DNA of 64,000 bases from an uncultured Eubacterium sp. (GTDB taxonomy: Bacteria > Bacillota > Clostridia > Lachnospirales > Lachnospiraceae): assembly GCA_934320655.1 (NCBI GenBank), contig CAKRFN010000005.1:102755-166754 (forward strand), given 5' to 3'. Position numbers and translations under genes: made by a program. Positions 43,378 to 52,119 of the stretch are shown piece by piece; position 1 is the first letter of the stretch, and every line of letters starts with the position of its first letter. The notes under the pieces were generated by a model, which was given only the letters and a program-made list of their open reading frames with translations, did no database searches and was not told the DNA's origin.

Positions 43378-44652
43378 ATGAAGGTATTGATAGTAGGCAG
43401 CGGCGGAAGAGAGCATGCGATCGCGATGGCAGTTGCAAAAAGCCCCCGCGTGGACAGGATCTATTGTGCACCTGGAAACGCAGGTATCGCTGCGCAGGCA
43501 GAGTGCGTGCCGATCGGTGCGATGGAATTTGACAAGCTGATCGCATTTGCAAAGGAACAGGCGATCGATTTTACAATCATCGGAATGGACGATCCGCTCG
43601 TCGGCGGTATCGTGGACGCATTTGAGGCAGAGGGGTTAAAAGTATTCGGACCGCGCAAAAATGCCGCGATTCTCGAGGGTTCCAAGGCATTTTCCAAGGA
43701 TCTGATGAAAAAATACAACATTCCGACAGCCGGCTATGAGACGTTTGACGATCCGAAGAAAGCGATTGCATATTTAGAGACTGCAAAGATGCCGATCGTG
43801 CTCAAGGCGGACGGACTCGCACTCGGCAAGGGTGTCCTGATCTGCAATACCTTAGAGGAAGCAAAGGCGGGCGTGAAAGAGATCATGGAGGACAAGAAGT
43901 TCGGCGCTGCGGGCAATCATATGGTTGTCGAGGAGTTCATGACCGGACGGGAGGTATCTGTGCTCTCATTTGTAGACGGCAAGACGATCCAGATCATGTC
44001 CTCCGCACAGGATCACAAGCGTGCGGGAGACGGAGATACCGGACTGAATACCGGAGGCATGGGCAATTTCAGCCCGAGCCCGTTCTACACCGACGAGGTA
44101 GATGCCTTCTGTAAAAAATACATTTATCAGGCAACCGTGGATGCGATGGCAGCCGAGGGCAGACCGTTTACCGGCGTGATTTTCTTCGGACTGATGCTGA
44201 CTCCCGAAGGCCCGAAGGTGCTCGAGTACAATGCGCGTTTCGGTGATCCGGAGGCACAGGTTGTTCTGCCGCGCATGAAGAATGATATTATCGACGTCAT
44301 GGAAGCATGTGTGGAAGGACGATTAGATCAGATTGATCTTCAATTTGAGGACAACGCATGTGTCTGTGTCGTACTGGCATCGGACGGCTATCCGGTTGCT
44401 TATAAAAAAGGCTTCCCGATCCACGGATTTGAGAAGTTTGAGGGAAAAGACGACTATTTCTGCTATCATGCAGGAACTGCGTTTAACGACAAGGGCGAGA
44501 TCGTGACGAACGGCGGCCGCGTGCTTGGCATCACAGCGACCGGTCCGGACTTAAAGACCGCGCGAGCAAAGGCATACGAGGCGACCGAATGGATTACCTT
44601 CGAGAACAAATATATGCGCCACGACATCGGAAAAGCGATCGACGAGGCATAG
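43378..44652 (+). CDS. purD: Phosphoribosylamine-glycine ligase
   Basis: 424 residues. The ATP-grasp enzyme has GSGGREHAIAMAVAKSP at the N-terminus, KADGLALGKGVLIC, DHKRAGDGDTGLNTGGMG, TPEGPKVLEYNARFGDPEAQ. It joins glycine to phosphoribosylamine, the second step of purine synthesis. GAGGAG precedes ATG. Seven bases after its stop comes thyA, so the pur genes and the folate/thymidylate genes are one cluster. Confidence 0.95.
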   Translation: MKVLIVGSGGREHAIAMAVAKSPRVDRIYCAPGNAGIAAQAECVPIGAMEFDKLIAFAKEQAIDFTIIGMDDPLVGGIVDAFEAEGLKVFGPRKNAAILEGSKAFSKDLMKKYNIPTAGYETFDDPKKAIAYLETAKMPIVLKADGLALGKGVLICNTLEEAKAGVKEIMEDKKFGAAGNHMVVEEFMTGREVSVLSFVDGKTIQIMSSAQDHKRAGDGDTGLNTGGMGNFSPSPFYTDEVDAFCKKYIYQATVDAMAAEGRPFTGVIFFGLMLTPEGPKVLEYNARFGDPEAQVVLPRMKNDIIDVMEACVEGRLDQIDLQFEDNACVCVVLASDGYPVAYKKGFPIHGFEKFEGKDDYFCYHAGTAFNDKGEIVTNGGRVLGITATGPDLKTARAKAYEATEWITFENKYMRHDIGKAIDEA

Positions 44653-44659
44653 ACGGAAC

Positions 44660-45508
44660 ATGAGTTACGCAGATACACTATTTATCAATATGTGCCGTGA
44701 TATTTTAGACAACGGCACGAGTACCGAGGGCGAGAAGGTGCGTCCCCACTGGGAGGACGGCACCAGCGCCTATACGATCAAAAAATTCGGTGTCGTGAAC
44801 CGCTACGACTTGTCAAAGGAGTTTCCGGCACTGACACTGCGCCGCACGGCGATCAAGAGTGCGACCGACGAGATCCTGTGGATCTGGCAGAAAAAATCGA
44901 ATAACATCCATGACCTTCACAGCCATATCTGGGATGAGTGGGCGGATGCCGACGGCTCGATCGGAAAGGCATACGGCTACCAGCTCGGCGTGAAGCATCA
45001 GTATAAGGAAGGCATGATGGATCAGGTGGATCGTGTGATCTACGATCTGAAAAACAATCCGTTCAGCCGCCGCATCATGACGAATATCTATGTGCATCAG
45101 GATCTGCATGAGATGAATCTGTATCCCTGTGCCTACAGCATGACCTTTAACGTGACGCAGAAAAAGGGTGATGACAGGCTGACGCTCAATGCTGTGCTAA
45201 ATCAGCGCTCACAGGATGTGCTGACGGCGAACAACTGGAATGTCTGCCAGTATGCCGTGCTCGTGCACATGCTGGCACAGGTGTGTGATATGCGTGTCGG
45301 GGAGCTCGTGCACGTGATCGCGGACGCACATATTTATGACCGGCATGTGCCGCTTGTCGAGGAGCTGATTACAAGGCAGCCACATCCTGCACCGAAGTTC
45401 TGGCTGAATCCCGAGGTGAAGGATTTTTATGAATTTACACGCGATGATGTGAAGCTGCTTGAATACGAGACAGGGCTGCAGATTGAACATATCCCGGTGG
45501 CAATTTAA
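44660..45508 (+). CDS. thyA: Thymidylate synthase, divergent ThyA type
   Basis: 282 residues. The overall layout is ThyA: RRTAIKSATDEILWIWQKKS, GSIGKAYGYQL, active-site LYPCAYSMTF, LNQRSQDVL, HVIADAHIYDRH. Two positions differ from the textbook enzyme: the His after the catalytic Cys is Ala (PCA instead of PCH) and the arginine-loop block reads QRSQD rather than QRSCD. The family has divergent clostridial members, so activity is still likely. It methylates dUMP using methylene-tetrahydrofolate; the DHFR gene that regenerates the cofactor follows 55 bases later. Confidence 0.88.
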   Translation: MSYADTLFINMCRDILDNGTSTEGEKVRPHWEDGTSAYTIKKFGVVNRYDLSKEFPALTLRRTAIKSATDEILWIWQKKSNNIHDLHSHIWDEWADADGSIGKAYGYQLGVKHQYKEGMMDQVDRVIYDLKNNPFSRRIMTNIYVHQDLHEMNLYPCAYSMTFNVTQKKGDDRLTLNAVLNQRSQDVLTANNWNVCQYAVLVHMLAQVCDMRVGELVHVIADAHIYDRHVPLVEELITRQPHPAPKFWLNPEVKDFYEFTRDDVKLLEYETGLQIEHIPVAI

Positions 45509-45516
45509 TTTTATGG

Positions 45517-45549
45517 GGTCGCAGCTCAGAAAAACCTAGCAGCGCGAGC
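45517..45549. repeat. Short piece of the interspersed element before folA
   Basis: GGTCGCAGCTC (45517-45527) is the inverted complement of the right end of copy 2, and TAGCAGCGCGAGC (45537-45549) equals the left end of both copies. They are 9 bases apart, as if the element lost its interior or as if two ends were joined. It overlaps the thyA-folA gap and ends 14 bases before folA. Confidence 0.55.
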
Positions 45550-45563
45550 GAGGGAGGAAACAC

Positions 45564-46058
45564 ATGAATTTAATCGCAGCAGTAGACAGTAACTGGGGCA
45601 TCGGAAAAAACAACCAGCTACTCGTGAAGATCCCCGCGGACATGAAATTTTTCCGCGAGACAACGACCGGAAAGGTGGTTGTCATGGGCAGAAAGACGCT
45701 CGAGAGCTTTCCGAACGGACAGCCCTTAAAAAACAGGGTCAATATCGTGCTCACGCATGACAAAACCTATCAGGTCAAAGACGCGGTGCTCGTCTATTCG
45801 CTTGAGGAGCTGTGGAAGGAACTGGAAAAATATGAGTCCGAAAACATCTATGTGATCGGCGGCGAGAGTATTTACGACCAGCTTGTAGATGCCTGCGATA
45901 CTGCACATATTACGAAGATTGATTATGCCTACGATGCGGATGCGCATTTCCCGAATCTGGATGAGCGCCCCGAATGGCAGATCACGCAGGACAGTGAGGA
46001 GCAGACCTATTTTGATCTGATCTATCATTTTTATAAATACGAAAAACAGCAGGGATAA
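45564..46058 (+). CDS. folA: Dihydrofolate reductase
   Basis: 164 residues. It begins MNLIAAVDSNWGIGKNNQL, followed by the PADMKFFRETT substrate-site helix (Asp conserved), VVMGRKTLESFP and YVIGGESIYDQLV for NADPH. It reduces dihydrofolate made by ThyA. SD AGGGAGG lies 9 to 14 bases upstream, inside or next to the repeat remnant. Trimethoprim target. Confidence 0.93.
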   Translation: MNLIAAVDSNWGIGKNNQLLVKIPADMKFFRETTTGKVVVMGRKTLESFPNGQPLKNRVNIVLTHDKTYQVKDAVLVYSLEELWKELEKYESENIYVIGGESIYDQLVDACDTAHITKIDYAYDADAHFPNLDERPEWQITQDSEEQTYFDLIYHFYKYEKQQG

Positions 46059-46072
46059 AAATAGTAACGACC

Positions 46073-47032
46073 ATGAATAATTTTATCTACAGCATCAACG
46101 TCACCATGCCGATTTTCCTCGTCATGGTGATCGGCTGGATGTTAAAACAGCGGGGCATGCTGGATGAGCATTTTGTCTCCGTGACGAATAAATTTAACTT
46201 TCAGGTGACACTGCCGTTTATGGTGTTTCGGGATCTGTCGGCAGTCGATATCAAGGCGGTATTCGATTTCAAATATGTCATGTTTTGCGCACTGGTCACG
46301 ACCGTGTGCTTTTTTGTCATATGGGGCGGTGCAAAGCTGCTCCTGAAGGATCAGACGATGACCGGCGCGTTTGTACAGGCATCGTTCCGCAGCAGTGCAG
46401 CCGTCATGGGTCTGGCATTTATCGAAAACATTTACGGCAGCTCGGCGATGGGGCCGCTCATGATCATCGGGGCCGTGCCGTTATACAATATTTTTTCTGT
46501 GATAGTGCTCACCTTTGAGGCGCAGCCGGATGAGGTGGACGCGAAAAGAGACATGAGCCGGCTGAAACAGGTAGGCATCAACATCCTGAAAAATCCAATC
46601 ATTATTTCCATTGTACTCGGTCTGATTGTCGCTTATTTTCAGATTGATTTTCCGACGATTGTGGACAATACGGTGGGGTATATCGCAAAGACGGCGACTC
46701 CGCTTGCCCTGATCGGCATGGGTGCGGGCTTTGAGGGCAGAAAAGCGCTCGCGAAAATCAAACCGACGATCGCAGCATCGCTCATCAAGCTGGTCGCGCA
46801 GCCGCTCGTATTTGTACCGTTTGCGGTCGCGCTGGGCTTTACCGGCGAGAAGCTGATCGGCATTCTCGTCATGCTCGCGGCACCGGCGACACCGAGCTGC
46901 TATATTATGGCAAAAAGCATGAAAAATGACGGTGTGCTGACTGCCAGCATCGTAGTGCTCACGACGCTGCTCGCGGCATTTACCTTGACAGGATGGATAT
47001 TTGTGTTAAAATGCTTACAGCTTATCGGATAG
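46073..47032 (+). CDS. AEC (auxin efflux carrier) family permease
   Basis: 319 residues with about ten helices in two inverted halves. It shows the AEC pattern: MPIFLVMVIGWMLKQRGMLD, NKFNFQVTLPFMVFRDL, FRSSAAVMGLAFIENIYG, ATPLALIGMGAGF, APATPSCYIMAKSM. Members export or import small organic anions such as malate or amino acid precursors. It lies between folA and ilvB in a biosynthetic cluster; substrate cannot be read from the sequence. Confidence 0.85.
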   Translation: MNNFIYSINVTMPIFLVMVIGWMLKQRGMLDEHFVSVTNKFNFQVTLPFMVFRDLSAVDIKAVFDFKYVMFCALVTTVCFFVIWGGAKLLLKDQTMTGAFVQASFRSSAAVMGLAFIENIYGSSAMGPLMIIGAVPLYNIFSVIVLTFEAQPDEVDAKRDMSRLKQVGINILKNPIIISIVLGLIVAYFQIDFPTIVDNTVGYIAKTATPLALIGMGAGFEGRKALAKIKPTIAASLIKLVAQPLVFVPFAVALGFTGEKLIGILVMLAAPATPSCYIMAKSMKNDGVLTASIVVLTTLLAAFTLTGWIFVLKCLQLIG

Positions 47033-47046
47033 GGAGAACGTAAAAT

Positions 47047-48768
47047 ATGGATATAACCGGAAAGAAACTATTTGTAAAAGCAATGCGTGAGGAGGGTGTG
47101 GACACGATCTTCGGGTATCCCGGAGGCATGGTCACAGACCTTTTCGATGAATTATATAAGGCGGATGATATACATCTCGTCCTGCCGCGCCATGAGCAGG
47201 CGCTCATCCATGAGGCGGAGGGCTACGCCCGTGCGACCGGCAGGGTCGGTGTGTGTATCGTCACGAGCGGCCCGGGTGCGACCAATATCGTGACGGGTCT
47301 TGCGGATGCGCACTATGACAGCATTCCGCTCGTCGTCATCACCGGACAGGTGCCGCTCAAGCTCATCGGAAACGATGCGTTTCAGGAGGTCGATATCGTC
47401 GGTATGACGCGCAGTATCACAAAGTACGGTGTGACCGTGCGCAGCCGTGCGGAGCTCGGCAGGGCGCTCAAGATGGCGTTTTATATCGCACAGAGCGGAA
47501 AGCCGGGGCCGGTGCTCATCGATCTGCCAAAGGACATCCAGAATGAGTCCGGAGACGCAGAATATCCGTCCAAGGTGGCGATCCGCGGCTACAAGCCGAA
47601 TACGTCTGTCCACATCGGACAGCTCAAAAAGGCATATAAGCTGCTGCACACAGCGAAAAAACCGCTCATTCTGGCAGGCGGCGGTGTGCATATCTCCGGC
47701 GCGGAGGAGCTGTTGTGCCGTTTTGCGGAAAAGACCCATGTGCCTGTCGTGACAACCGTCATGGGCAAGGGCGTGATGCCGCTCGGACATCCGCTCTATG
47801 TCGGCAACTGCGGCATGCACGGCAGATACGCGGCAAATAAGGCAGTCAGCGAGTGTGATGTGCTCTTTTCGATCGGTACACGTTTCAACGACCGTATTAC
47901 CGGAGATCTGGAGGAGTTTGCGCCGAATGCGCGGATCGTACATATCGATATTGCGACTGCTTCGATCTCACGAAATGTCGTGGTTGATGTTCCGGTCGTA
48001 TCGGATGCGCGTCTGGCGCTGGAGACGATGATGGACTGGGCAAAATCGCGCAGTACAAAGGCTTGGCGTGACACGATCGCGGCATGGGAGCAGGAAAATC
48101 CGCTCGCGATGCGCGACGATAAGGGCATGAGCCCGCAGATGATCATGGAGGCGATCAATCAGGCATACGACAGCGGTGTCGTTGTGACGGATGTTGGACA
48201 GCATCAGATGTGGGCATCCCAGTTTCTGGCATTCGGGCCGGAGAAGCGTTTTATCACCTCCGGTGGTCTCGGCACGATGGGATTTGGCTTTCCGGCAGCG
48301 ATCGGGGCGAAGATCGGATGTCCGGATGCGGATGTCGTGTGCATTTCCGGCGACGGCGGCATGCAGATGAACATTCAGGAGCTTGCGACCGCAGTCGTGG
48401 AGGAAGTACCGGTCACGGTCTGCATTTTAAATAACTATTATCTCGGTATGGTGCGGCAGATGCAGCAGTTGTTTTATGGCAAGCGCTACAGCGGAACCTG
48501 TCTGCGTCGGCGAAAGAGCTGTCCTGCGGACTGCAAAGGACCGAATAAGAACTGTCCGCCGTATGAGCCTGATTTTGTCAAGCTGGCGGAGAGCTACGGT
48601 GCGCATGGCATCCGCGTCACGGAAGCGTCTGAGATCGCGCCTGCACTCGCACAGGCAAAGGCAAACACCGATGCACCCACAATCATTGAATTTCTGATTG
48701 CTACGGACGAGCTCGTGCTCCCGATGGTAAAGAGCGGAAATCCGATGAGTGAAATGATTTTGAGATAG
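47047..48768 (+). CDS. ilvB: Acetolactate synthase large subunit
   Basis: 573 residues. Domains: PYR domain with the catalytic Glu in LPRHEQALIHEAEGYARATG, central FAD-binding domain, PP domain with TPP motif ISGDGGMQMNIQELATAV and NNYYLGMVRQ. A Cys-rich insertion (Cys485, Cys492, Cys496, Cys503; KSCPADCKGPNKNCPP) interrupts the usual run from YSGT to PDFVKLAESYG. It condenses two pyruvates, or pyruvate and 2-oxobutyrate, in branched-chain amino acid synthesis. The regulatory subunit follows 13 bases downstream. Confidence 0.94.
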   Translation: MDITGKKLFVKAMREEGVDTIFGYPGGMVTDLFDELYKADDIHLVLPRHEQALIHEAEGYARATGRVGVCIVTSGPGATNIVTGLADAHYDSIPLVVITGQVPLKLIGNDAFQEVDIVGMTRSITKYGVTVRSRAELGRALKMAFYIAQSGKPGPVLIDLPKDIQNESGDAEYPSKVAIRGYKPNTSVHIGQLKKAYKLLHTAKKPLILAGGGVHISGAEELLCRFAEKTHVPVVTTVMGKGVMPLGHPLYVGNCGMHGRYAANKAVSECDVLFSIGTRFNDRITGDLEEFAPNARIVHIDIATASISRNVVVDVPVVSDARLALETMMDWAKSRSTKAWRDTIAAWEQENPLAMRDDKGMSPQMIMEAINQAYDSGVVVTDVGQHQMWASQFLAFGPEKRFITSGGLGTMGFGFPAAIGAKIGCPDADVVCISGDGGMQMNIQELATAVVEEVPVTVCILNNYYLGMVRQMQQLFYGKRYSGTCLRRRKSCPADCKGPNKNCPPYEPDFVKLAESYGAHGIRVTEASEIAPALAQAKANTDAPTIIEFLIATDELVLPMVKSGNPMSEMILR

Positions 48769-48781
48769 AGGAGGCGGTATT

Positions 48782-49294
48782 ATGATCGATCGAAGCATGA
48801 AAAACAGATGGATTGCATTGTATGTGGAAAATACCGTCGGTGTACTGGCAAAGGTATCGGGACTGTTTTCCGGAAAATCATATAATTTACAGTCGCTGAC
48901 CGTAGGTACGACGGAGGATGAGACGGTTTCCCGCATGACGATCTGCGTGACGAGTGATGATGTGACGTTTGAGCAGATCAAAAAGCAGTTAAACTGTATG
49001 ATCGAGGTCATCAAGGTCATTGACCTCACAAACGTGCCCATCCATATGAAGGAGATCCTGTTTGCGAAGGTAAAGGACATCGATCCGGCAGAAAAGGAAG
49101 AAGTGTTCCAGTTTGCGCAGGTGTTTGAGGTAAAGGTGAAGGATATCGGGACAGACAGCGTATTATTAGAATGTATGTTGACTGAGCGGAGAAATAATGA
49201 ACTGATTGCGTTACTGCGCTCAAAGTTCAAGAATATAGAAATTGTGCGTGGAGGAGCGGTAGCGATCGAGTCGATCAGTACCTCTTGCAGATAG
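48782..49294 (+). CDS. ilvN: Acetolactate synthase small (regulatory) subunit
   Basis: 170 residues. An N-terminal ACT domain (WIALYVENTVGVLAKVSGLFSGKSYNLQSLTVG) binds valine for feedback control; the C-terminal half (VFEVKVKDIGTDSVLLECML) is the typical ALS_ss_C region. The length fits the IlvH/IlvN long form. GAGGAGG lies 7 bases before ATG. No T-box or leader peptide is seen before ilvB. Confidence 0.93.
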   Translation: MIDRSMKNRWIALYVENTVGVLAKVSGLFSGKSYNLQSLTVGTTEDETVSRMTICVTSDDVTFEQIKKQLNCMIEVIKVIDLTNVPIHMKEILFAKVKDIDPAEKEEVFQFAQVFEVKVKDIGTDSVLLECMLTERRNNELIALLRSKFKNIEIVRGGAVAIESISTSCR

Positions 49295-49344
49295 TACAGA
49301 TAAGAAAATCTGTGCATACAGGAATGGATTCGTAATAAAAGTAG

Positions 49345-49396
49345 CAGCTCCCGCAAGCAAAATTAGATATAATTGCGGGAGCTGTTTGTTATTTTT
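49345..49396 (+). terminator. Terminator of the pur-folA-ilv cluster, bidirectional
   Basis: Perfect 12-bp stem CAGCTCCCGCAA (49345-49356) with TTGCGGGAGCTG (49373-49384), then TTTGTTATTTTT. The left arm with its neighbours matches the right end of repeat copy 2 over about 16 bases in inverted orientation. It can also serve the reverse gene ending at 49411. Confidence 0.92.
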
Positions 49397-49410
49397 ATAC
49401 AGGTGATAGA

Positions 49411-49929
49411 TTACCGCGCGAGTATCTGCGTGATCTCCGCCACATACATCGTGTGATAGTCTTTATTTTTGTACCAACTGTCATCGATCGATGCGTCAAG
49501 AAACTGCTCCGGCAGGATCTTGGTCGCAGACAGCTTGCGGCAGACTAGCACTAGATTGCCCTCATCGATGTAAGGGGTTCCGTCGGCTGCATAGTCCACG
49601 TGCATCTTTGCACTGGCGATCTTGTCCTCATCGCGACCGGAGACAGCCCCAAAGTATTTAAGTGCCAGCTTGTTTTCCTGATCGGATATGTCAAAGAATG
49701 TCAGGGAAAAGGTATCCTGACGGTCGATAAACTCCTTGGTGTAGCGGCTGTCGCGCACAAAAATGGTGACGACATTTTTGCCCCAGAGCACACCGAGTGT
49801 TCCCCAGTTGGCAGTCATCGTATTTACCTTGTCTTTATCACCTGCGGTGACAGCCATCCATTCAGTACCGATCTTGGAAAATGGATTGATGTCGAGAAGT
49901 TCTGTGGGATAGGGTTGGAATGTGTGCAT
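49411..49929 (-). CDS. Flavin reductase-like protein (flavoredoxin type)
   Basis: 172 residues; AAAGGAG is 6 to 8 bases upstream of ATG on this strand. It contains MTANWGTLGVLWGKNVVTIFVRDSRYT and TFSLTFFD, the FMN-binding split-barrel pattern of flavoredoxin-like proteins, and ends with a short acidic tail. Likely binds FMN and transfers electrons from NAD(P)H or ferredoxin; partner unknown. Confidence 0.8.
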   Translation of the reverse strand: MHTFQPYPTELLDINPFSKIGTEWMAVTAGDKDKVNTMTANWGTLGVLWGKNVVTIFVRDSRYTKEFIDRQDTFSLTFFDISDQENKLALKYFGAVSGRDEDKIASAKMHVDYAADGTPYIDEGNLVLVCRKLSATKILPEQFLDASIDDSWYKNKDYHTMYVAEITQILAR

Positions 49930-50043
49930 AAGAAACTCCTTTCCATATTCGTTTTCATATCTACAAGAATAGCATATTTAGGTGTGAGATGCAAAAAATT
50001 TGTATAAATATTGATAGAAATAAGAGAAACTTTACGAAACAGC

Positions 50044-50072
50044 TTGCAAAATATGTTAATATTGTGTAGAAT
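50044..50072 (+). promoter_or_regulatory. Promoter and hairpin leader of the orphan cheY gene
   Basis: TTGCAA (50044-50049), 17-base spacer, TAGAAT (50067-50072). The leader of about 125 bases holds a nested hairpin around CTGATGA/TCATCAG (about 50112-50131) with a GGGGTTTTTGC run after it, which could act as an attenuator. No known riboswitch core was recognised. Confidence 0.6.
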
Positions 50073-50203
50073 GAAACGAGTAGTGGAGTATGAACTTTAG
50101 ATGCACAAAATCCTGATGAGGAATCATCAGACAGGGGTTTTTGCATTGGGACTGTGAATAGCAGCAGTTTCGGATTAGAAATATTGTAAAGGATGGATAA
50201 GAC

Positions 50204-50569
50204 ATGGCTAAGAGAATCTTGATCGCAGATGATGCAGCATTTATGCGGATGATGTTGAAGGATATTTTGACCAAGGGAGGTTACGAGATCGCAGGTGAGG
50301 CGGCAGATGGCAATGAAGCGCTCGCAAAATACAAAGAGTTAAAGCCTGATCTGGTTACGATGGATATTACGATGCCTAACTGTGATGGAATCCAGGCTCT
50401 CAAGCAGATCAAGGCAGCAGATGGCGGTGCCAATGTCGTGATGTGTTCGGCAATGGGACAGCAGGCAATGGTTATCGAGGCAATTCAGAGCGGTGCAAAG
50501 GACTTTATTGTTAAGCCGTTTCAGGCTGACCGTGTATTAGAGGCAATCAAAAAGATCTTAGGCGAGTAA
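50204..50569 (+). CDS. cheY: Single-domain response regulator, CheY-like
   Basis: 121 residues, receiver domain only. Acidic pair in LIADDAAFMR, phosphoacceptor Asp in LVTMDITMPNCDG, Ser in MCSAMGQ and Lys in FIVKPFQ are all present. The MRMMLKDILTKGGYEI start and the AMGQQAMV block are those of chemotaxis CheY of Gram-positive bacteria. It stands alone, with its own promoter and terminator; no che or fli genes are near. It would bind the flagellar switch when phosphorylated by CheA encoded elsewhere. Confidence 0.88.
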   Translation: MAKRILIADDAAFMRMMLKDILTKGGYEIAGEAADGNEALAKYKELKPDLVTMDITMPNCDGIQALKQIKAADGGANVVMCSAMGQQAMVIEAIQSGAKDFIVKPFQADRVLEAIKKILGE

Positions 50570-50606
50570 TTTTCGTTTTTGCTGATATACGACAAAAGTA
50601 CATAAC

Positions 50607-50642
50607 AGAGCGTGTCTGTATTCGTCAGACACGCTCTTTTTC
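50607..50642 (+). terminator. Terminator of cheY
   Basis: Perfect 12-bp stem AGAGCGTGTCTG (50607-50618) with CAGACACGCTCT (50626-50637), then TTTTTC. Confidence 0.95.
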
Positions 50643-50665
50643 TGTCCTGTTTTGATAAATGCATT

Positions 50666-51928
50666 TTAATTCAGCTCCGCAATCCGGCTGACCGCCACAT
50701 AGATTTCAGAGATTTTGTACCAGGTCGGATAGTCGATCACGCCGGTTGCCGGCAGTCCGAATACGGACTGGAATTTGCGGACAGCATCACGGGTAGAATT
50801 GCCGAAGATACCGTCTGCCGTTACGGTCGGGATCGCCGGATAGTTCTTGTGAATCCGGTTTAACTGCTGCTGGATCTGGCGCACCTTTGCACCGCTCGAG
50901 CCGACGCTTAAATCATAGCCGGGCCAGGACGACGGAATACCGGAGATCTCATCGGCAGTGTTGATATAGATACTGTTGCCATAATAATTGCGCAGAATCT
51001 GGATCGCAGAGTAGCCCTGATCGCCTAAATACTTGGAGCCCCACTGAGACAGCCAGTTCGGACAGGACACCTTGCGCCCATCACAATACTGTGTCAGGAT
51101 CGGCTGAATCACATTGGGGCGGGACAGGTAGTTTTCAAACATCTCATCGACGACGCGAGAGATGGAATCGTAAATTGTACGCCCGTAAGACCATTTCTGG
51201 TCGTATGCCGTGGAGGATGTGATTGTAAAGTTATAGCCTTTGTTTCTGTACCACTCCGTAAAAACCCTGTTTAATGTAAAGGACATAATAGCCAGAACAT
51301 TTGCACGGATCGTCGCGTCCGGCCAGGTCGCATAGATCTCGCTGGAGGCCACATTTTTGATGTAGTCCTTGTAGCGGACATAATAATCATTGGCACGAGA
51401 GTCTGTCGGCGGACCATCGTGTACGACGACGTATTCCGGAATGACAACGCGGCTGAGGACGATCTCACCGCTTTCCTCGATCGGCTTGATCTCCGATTCC
51501 TCGATCTTCGGGGGATAGTCGCCGAACAGCGTGTTGACCGGAATATCGATGCTTTCCCGGAAACGGTTGCCGTAATCTAACGGAGTCAGTGCGGCATTCT
51601 GGATCGCCTTGATCGTGGAAAAGATCTCGATGCCGGATATATTGAGCGGATGGTAGCCTGCGGCACGGATCTGGATCGTGTAGAGGGAAAACGGCTGGTT
51701 TTCCTGATCGGAGTCCAGACTGTATTCTACCGGAGGTGCGTCGAGGGTGACGGTCTGCGTCTGTCCGGATTCATCGGTTTGCAGCGATTCGAGCGTGGAA
51801 TCGGGATCGCCGGTGTAGCTGAGTGTGACGGTCGCATCCGGAACCGGTGTGTTTTGGACGCGCGAGGTGACATTGACCTGCAGAGTGCCGGTATCTGTGG
51901 TGTCCTGCATTGCATATAGCTGTTTCAT
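50666..51928 (-). CDS. Peptidoglycan-binding protein with SpoIID-like domain
   Basis: About 420 residues; the start is uncertain. ATG 51928 and 51910 fit family alignment, the frame is open back to 52057, and no good SD is visible for any. Order of parts: a beta domain of carboxypeptidase-regulatory type (LQVNVTSRVQNTPVPDATVTLS), a middle region, a domain with NRVFTEWYRNKGYNFTITSS and LTQYCDGRKVSCPNWLSQWG, and a C-terminal peptidoglycan-binding_1 domain (SSGAKVRQIQQQLNRI, ADGIFGNSTRDAVRKFQ). The family is frequent in clostridia and linked to the cell wall or spore cortex. No signal peptide is visible in the chosen start. Confidence 0.7.
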   Translation of the reverse strand: MKQLYAMQDTTDTGTLQVNVTSRVQNTPVPDATVTLSYTGDPDSTLESLQTDESGQTQTVTLDAPPVEYSLDSDQENQPFSLYTIQIRAAGYHPLNISGIEIFSTIKAIQNAALTPLDYGNRFRESIDIPVNTLFGDYPPKIEESEIKPIEESGEIVLSRVVIPEYVVVHDGPPTDSRANDYYVRYKDYIKNVASSEIYATWPDATIRANVLAIMSFTLNRVFTEWYRNKGYNFTITSSTAYDQKWSYGRTIYDSISRVVDEMFENYLSRPNVIQPILTQYCDGRKVSCPNWLSQWGSKYLGDQGYSAIQILRNYYGNSIYINTADEISGIPSSWPGYDLSVGSSGAKVRQIQQQLNRIHKNYPAIPTVTADGIFGNSTRDAVRKFQSVFGLPATGVIDYPTWYKISEIYVAVSRIAELN

Positions 51929-52119
51929 ACAAAAAAATGCGTAACTGTGCATAAAGCGACAGCTACGAACACTCCTGTCATTTGTTAATTTAGTATATTG
52001 GCCTGTGGCGGATTGGTTCCACATTACGAAAAATTTTCGAAAAAATCTGGAAATCAAAAGGGCAATGTGTTAATATGTACTTATATGTGATAAAAGGGGG
52101 AGAGGGATCGTTGTCTATT

